This document shows positions 61,144 through 64,000 of a stretch of DNA of 64,000 nucleotides, piece after piece (position 1 is the first letter of the stretch; each line of letters starts with the position of its first letter). Where the stretch lies: the NCBI GenBank assembly GCA_903864835.1, contig CAIPHK010000015.1:62001-126000 (forward strand), read 5' to 3'. Both the position numbers and the translations under genes were made by a program. The DNA is from an uncultured bacterium (GTDB taxonomy: Bacteria > Margulisbacteria > Marinamargulisbacteria > SXXA01). The notes under the pieces were generated by a model. The model made no database searches and was not told the origin of the DNA. It was given only the letters and a program-made list of their open reading frames with translations.

Positions 61144-62933
61144 ACATGGCGCTGAAGCCTAAACGTATCTTGTGGAAGATCTTTCCCGCGTTCCTTTCAT
61201 TGGCGATTCTGATCCTGTCTGCCATGACGTGGTATTCCACCTATTACTTTGGGGAAGTAGTCCTTCAACGCGCCAAAGATACGCTGCTACAAGAAACAGC
61301 GGTCATTGAAACCCTGATCAGAGGCCCTTTACTCACTCACGACTATGATGCAATTGATGCCACCCTTAAACAACTCGCAATCAATGGCAAAAGTCGCCTG
61401 ACGGTTATCTCTACGGATGGAACGGTCATTGCCGACTCGCTAGAGGACATCCACACCCTTGAAAATCATTCCGATCGCATTGAATTTGTCGCAGCCATCC
61501 ACAAAAAAATCGGTATATCCGAGCGATACAGCCGGACACTCAAAGAACGTGCGCTATATGTTGCGATTCCCGTTTTAGAAAATGGGCGGACGGTGTCAGT
61601 AATCCGTGCATCGATTTCATTGGACTCCGTCCACAACGCTACACGTACATTTTACATCCGAATCCTTGTGGCCTGCGCATCTATTCTTGCAGTAGTGTCT
61701 GTCGGTTGTTACCTCTTATATCACTGGCTAACCACCCCGCTAGAGCGTCTTAGAGAAGGTATCGAGCGATTCTCCACAGGTAACTTAAAATATCGTCTAT
61801 CGGTACCGTCGGGGGATTCGGAAATGAGTGTCATTACCCGTGCAGTCAATCAAATGGCCTCTCAGCTGGATGAGCGATTTCAATCCCTTCAGGACGAACA
61901 GCAGGAAAAAGAAACCATATTAACCAGCCTATTTGACGGCATTCTCGTAATCGATGGCACAGAAACCATCCTCAATTTAAATAGTATCGCAGCGGATATA
62001 CTCGGATTTAGCCAGGGGTTTGGACCGGGTCAAAAATTAGCGACTCAAATACGAAATAGCGCGTTGATCGAATTGGTTCGCCGTACAGTCCAAGACAAAT
62101 CCCCGAGTACAAGAGAAATCGTTTTTAGAAATCATGACGAGGAATTTTACCAAGTCGACTGCATCCCTATTCGAGAATCCTCGTTTGCCGTCAAAAAAAT
62201 CCTGATCGTGTTTCACAATATCACCCAATCAAAACGAACACAGAGTGCCCGGAGAGAAATCATTATGACCGTATCCGAGCACCTAAAAGGTCCGGCATCA
62301 CGTATCCAAGCATTGATTCAGTCAACTGCAATCGACGAAACAGATTCTGTAAGAACCGCCATTTCGGGCGAGTCCACGCTCTTGATTACAATTCTGAACG
62401 ACCTCATTTACCTCACTCAACTTGAACAACTCGCTGAAAATCAAAAAATGATTTTCTCGGCCATTGAACTTGAGGAAGTATTTCAAACAGCACTTTCTGT
62501 ACTCCAAAAACCAGCAGACCAAAAGTCGGTCACGGTCAAAATTCAAGGTCACGGAATCGCTTGGGGCCATTCCAGCAGTATTCACGAGGCCGCCACCCAC
62601 CTCCTCAACAATGCAATTACCTACACCCCGATCGGTGGACAGATATCGATTACGGTGTCCGGTTCAGACGCCCATGCAACGGCAACCATCGAGGATAACG
62701 GAATCGGGATCCCGTTAACTGCGATCGACCAGATTTTCAAACCGTTCTACAGAATCAACACCCCAGAGCATAACCTGGTGAAGGGGGGCGGATTGGGACT
62801 GGCAATTGTCAAAGCAATAGTCGACGTTCACCGCGGTAAAATTTTAGTGGACAGCCATTTTGGGCAAGGGACAATATTTACCATTCAAATTCCAACACCC
62901 CCTTCAGGAGGAACTCATGTCATACCAACTTAA
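61140..62933 (+). CDS. PhoR-like sensor histidine kinase with HAMP and PAS domains
   Basis: This 597-residue kinase has a membrane span (about 12-30), a periplasmic sensor domain of about 140 residues, a second span (about 177-197), a HAMP domain (HWLTTPLERLREGIERF, to about 250), a PAS domain (260-365), a degenerate HisKA region (RREIIMTVSEHLKGPASRIQALI; the usual HELRTP reads EHLKGP with His near 380) and a HATPase (LNNAITYTP, EDNGIGIP, GLGLAIVKAIVDVHRG). The layout matches PhoR, the phosphate sensor. No phoB is adjacent. It overlaps phoU by 17 bases. Confidence 0.9.
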   Translation: MNMALKPKRILWKIFPAFLSLAILILSAMTWYSTYYFGEVVLQRAKDTLLQETAVIETLIRGPLLTHDYDAIDATLKQLAINGKSRLTVISTDGTVIADSLEDIHTLENHSDRIEFVAAIHKKIGISERYSRTLKERALYVAIPVLENGRTVSVIRASISLDSVHNATRTFYIRILVACASILAVVSVGCYLLYHWLTTPLERLREGIERFSTGNLKYRLSVPSGDSEMSVITRAVNQMASQLDERFQSLQDEQQEKETILTSLFDGILVIDGTETILNLNSIAADILGFSQGFGPGQKLATQIRNSALIELVRRTVQDKSPSTREIVFRNHDEEFYQVDCIPIRESSFAVKKILIVFHNITQSKRTQSARREIIMTVSEHLKGPASRIQALIQSTAIDETDSVRTAISGESTLLITILNDLIYLTQLEQLAENQKMIFSAIELEEVFQTALSVLQKPADQKSVTVKIQGHGIAWGHSSSIHEAATHLLNNAITYTPIGGQISITVSGSDAHATATIEDNGIGIPLTAIDQIFKPFYRINTPEHNLVKGGGLGLAIVKAIVDVHRGKILVDSHFGQGTIFTIQIPTPPSGGTHVIPT

Positions 62934-63609
62934 TCGGGAAATAGATCTACTTAAACGTGTATTTTTGTCCCTCAGTACCCGAGTCGAAGAAAATGTCGCT
63001 TTGGCCGCCGAGGCATTTCAAGGGCTCGACGCAACCAAGGCAGGCACCGTAATTATGAACGATATCGAGATCAATCGTGAAGAAATCGACGTTGAAGAGG
63101 AATGTCTCAAAATTTTGGCACTCCACCAACCTGTCGCCACCGACTTGAGGTATATTATTTCAATATTAAAAATCAATAATTACCTAGAACGGATTGGGGA
63201 CTTGGCAGTTAGCATGGCAAAAAAAGTCCAATACATTGCTAATACAGGGACAAAGACACTCCCGGTAGACTTTGATTTTGGGCCCATTATGGAAAAGGTC
63301 AAATGGATGTTGAAACACAGCCTAGATTCCTTAGTCCAGGTCGATGCCCCGTTAGCGAGAGAGGTATGCCGTGAGGATGACGTCGTCGATGCTCAAAAGC
63401 GAGCCGCCAATGACGTTATCGTCACGACACTTAAGGCAACCCCCGAGCAATGTGACGTCTTACTTAACGTCCTTTCCATTACCCGTCATTTGGAGCGTAT
63501 TGCGGACCATGCCGCCAACATCGCAGAAGACGTCATCTATATGGTTGAAGGCTCCATTATCCGGCATACAGGGGCTAAATTAGAAGGAAACCGTCAGATC
63601 CAATTCTGA
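62917..63609 (+). CDS. phoU: Phosphate signalling protein PhoU
   Basis: PhoU couples the Pst importer to PhoR, keeping the kinase silent when phosphate is plentiful. The 230-residue protein has two PhoU three-helix repeats with the metal-site motifs EINREEIDVEEECLKILALHQPVATDLRYI and HLERIADHAANIAEDVIYM. ATG 62917 is the true start, with GGAGGAA six bases upstream; a longer frame from 62860 is inside the kinase. It ends in a 30-base convergent overlap with rimO. Confidence 0.97.
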   Translation: MSYQLNREIDLLKRVFLSLSTRVEENVALAAEAFQGLDATKAGTVIMNDIEINREEIDVEEECLKILALHQPVATDLRYIISILKINNYLERIGDLAVSMAKKVQYIANTGTKTLPVDFDFGPIMEKVKWMLKHSLDSLVQVDAPLAREVCREDDVVDAQKRAANDVIVTTLKATPEQCDVLLNVLSITRHLERIADHAANIAEDVIYMVEGSIIRHTGAKLEGNRQIQF

Positions 63610-64000
63610 CACGCCTAAAACTGTCACTTCCGCCATATCCCCTGGGGTAAGCCCCTTTGGATCTACCACCAAAAGTCGACCGTCGACATCCGGCGCTTCA
63701 CGATACGAGCGGCCGACTCGATTTCCTTCGTACACCATCATTAATCGCTGCCCCACAAGCGATCGATTCCGAGAAACGACCAACTCCAACTGGCGATCCA
63801 TTACGCGTGTAATCCGCCGTTGAATCTCATCAGATTCAATTTTAGGCTCAATCCGGGCCGACCGGGTTTCTCGTTCTTCGGAATATGCAAAACACCCCAA
63901 ATGAGCAAATGGATACTCCTCTATAAATTGAAGTAACTCCTCGACTTCAGATTCCGTTTCTGAAGGAAACCCCAATATCAAACTGGTACGCAACACCAAA
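63580..64000 (-). CDS. rimO: Ribosomal protein S12 methylthiotransferase RimO, C-terminal part (runs off right edge)
   Basis: The open minus-strand frame continues past base 64000. The 140 visible residues begin in the end of the radical SAM barrel (LRTSLILGFPSETESEVEELLQFI ... HLGCFAYSEERETRSARI) and end with a TRAM domain (VVSRNRSLVGQRLMMVYEG, GRSYREAPDVDGRLLVVDP). RSYREAPDVDG and FAYSxExxT favour RimO, which thiomethylates an Asp of uS12, over MiaB. The N-terminal MTTase domain and cluster cysteines lie outside the window. Confidence 0.88.
   Translation of the reverse strand, partial: LVLRTSLILGFPSETESEVEELLQFIEEYPFAHLGCFAYSEERETRSARIEPKIESDEIQRRITRVMDRQLELVVSRNRSLVGQRLMMVYEGNRVGRSYREAPDVDGRLLVVDPKGLTPGDMAEVTVLGVSELDLTVSF

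Noticed and set aside
1-64000. Mobile elements, prophage or CRISPR arrays
   Set aside because: No transposase, integrase, capsid or regularly spaced repeats were seen; nearly all sequence is accounted for by housekeeping or operon genes.

Overview
The window is 64 kb of compact, accessory-poor bacterial chromosome. No phage, transposon or CRISPR array was seen. It encodes LpxC (lipid A), a type III flagellar export core, SecDF, a pseudopilin with a GspF-like protein, and an outer-membrane-barrel-like domain fused to SppA, so the organism is a Gram-negative, probably flagellated bacterium. The mix of a PorV/UPF0164-like barrel, a CofG-like deazaflavin enzyme, a CIRCE/HrcA heat-shock operon and SpoIIE/STAS-type switch proteins points to a deep-branching lineage, for example a Margulisbacteria-like candidate phylum. 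That placement is a low-confidence guess, since no 16S rRNA gene is present.

Layout. 1-69: start of a minus-strand gene (possible citrate synthase). 231-1690: tRNA-Arg and an exonuclease I-like gene. 1674-6407: heat-shock operon hrcA-grpE-dnaK-dnaJ (minus) with a sigma70 promoter and a CIRCE operator. 6473-8460: MFS transporter and lpxC. 8501-9811: an unusual PI3K-like kinase homologue. 10137-12440: membrane protein, pdxA, rsmA. 12374-16739: aminotransferase, barrel-SppA fusion and tsaB (minus). 16968-29109: a tightly overlapping operon of 15 genes: cofG-like, FliK-like, unknown, FliM-like with a long acidic tail, ParA-type ATPase, fliN, fliO, fliP, an unknown exported protein, fliQ, fliR, flhB, flhA, a small unknown and a FliA-like sigma factor. 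29328-33937: a large unknown protein with a DDxxDN motif, then a sensor kinase and a response regulator with an unknown output domain.

33934-39040 (minus): pseudopilin, GspF-like protein, tatD, rsmI, tRNA-Pro, ftsH. 39061-41102: secreted unknown, tRNA-Thr(GGU), tuf. 41199-45237: gcvT, a DJ-1 family gene and a BtuFCD-like ABC importer. 45247-48106 (minus): ftsK, DUF192, rpsT. 48235-50057: accD-accA. 50100-53939 (minus): secF, secD, lysS. 54025-58469 (minus): STAS protein, a six-domain GAF/PAS/PP2C/HATPase protein, a response regulator and an unknown. 58560-63609: tRNA-Thr(CGU), pstC-pstA-pstB, a PhoR-like kinase and phoU. 63580-64000 (minus): the C-terminal end of rimO.

The most unusual region is the export operon. 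It has a standard FliOPQR-FlhBA core but carries several unrecognised or atypical translationally coupled genes. A second theme is gene economy: most neighbours overlap or nearly touch, three tRNA genes sit 15-18 bases in front of a protein gene, and several promoter-like elements sit so close to start codons that leaderless mRNAs are likely.
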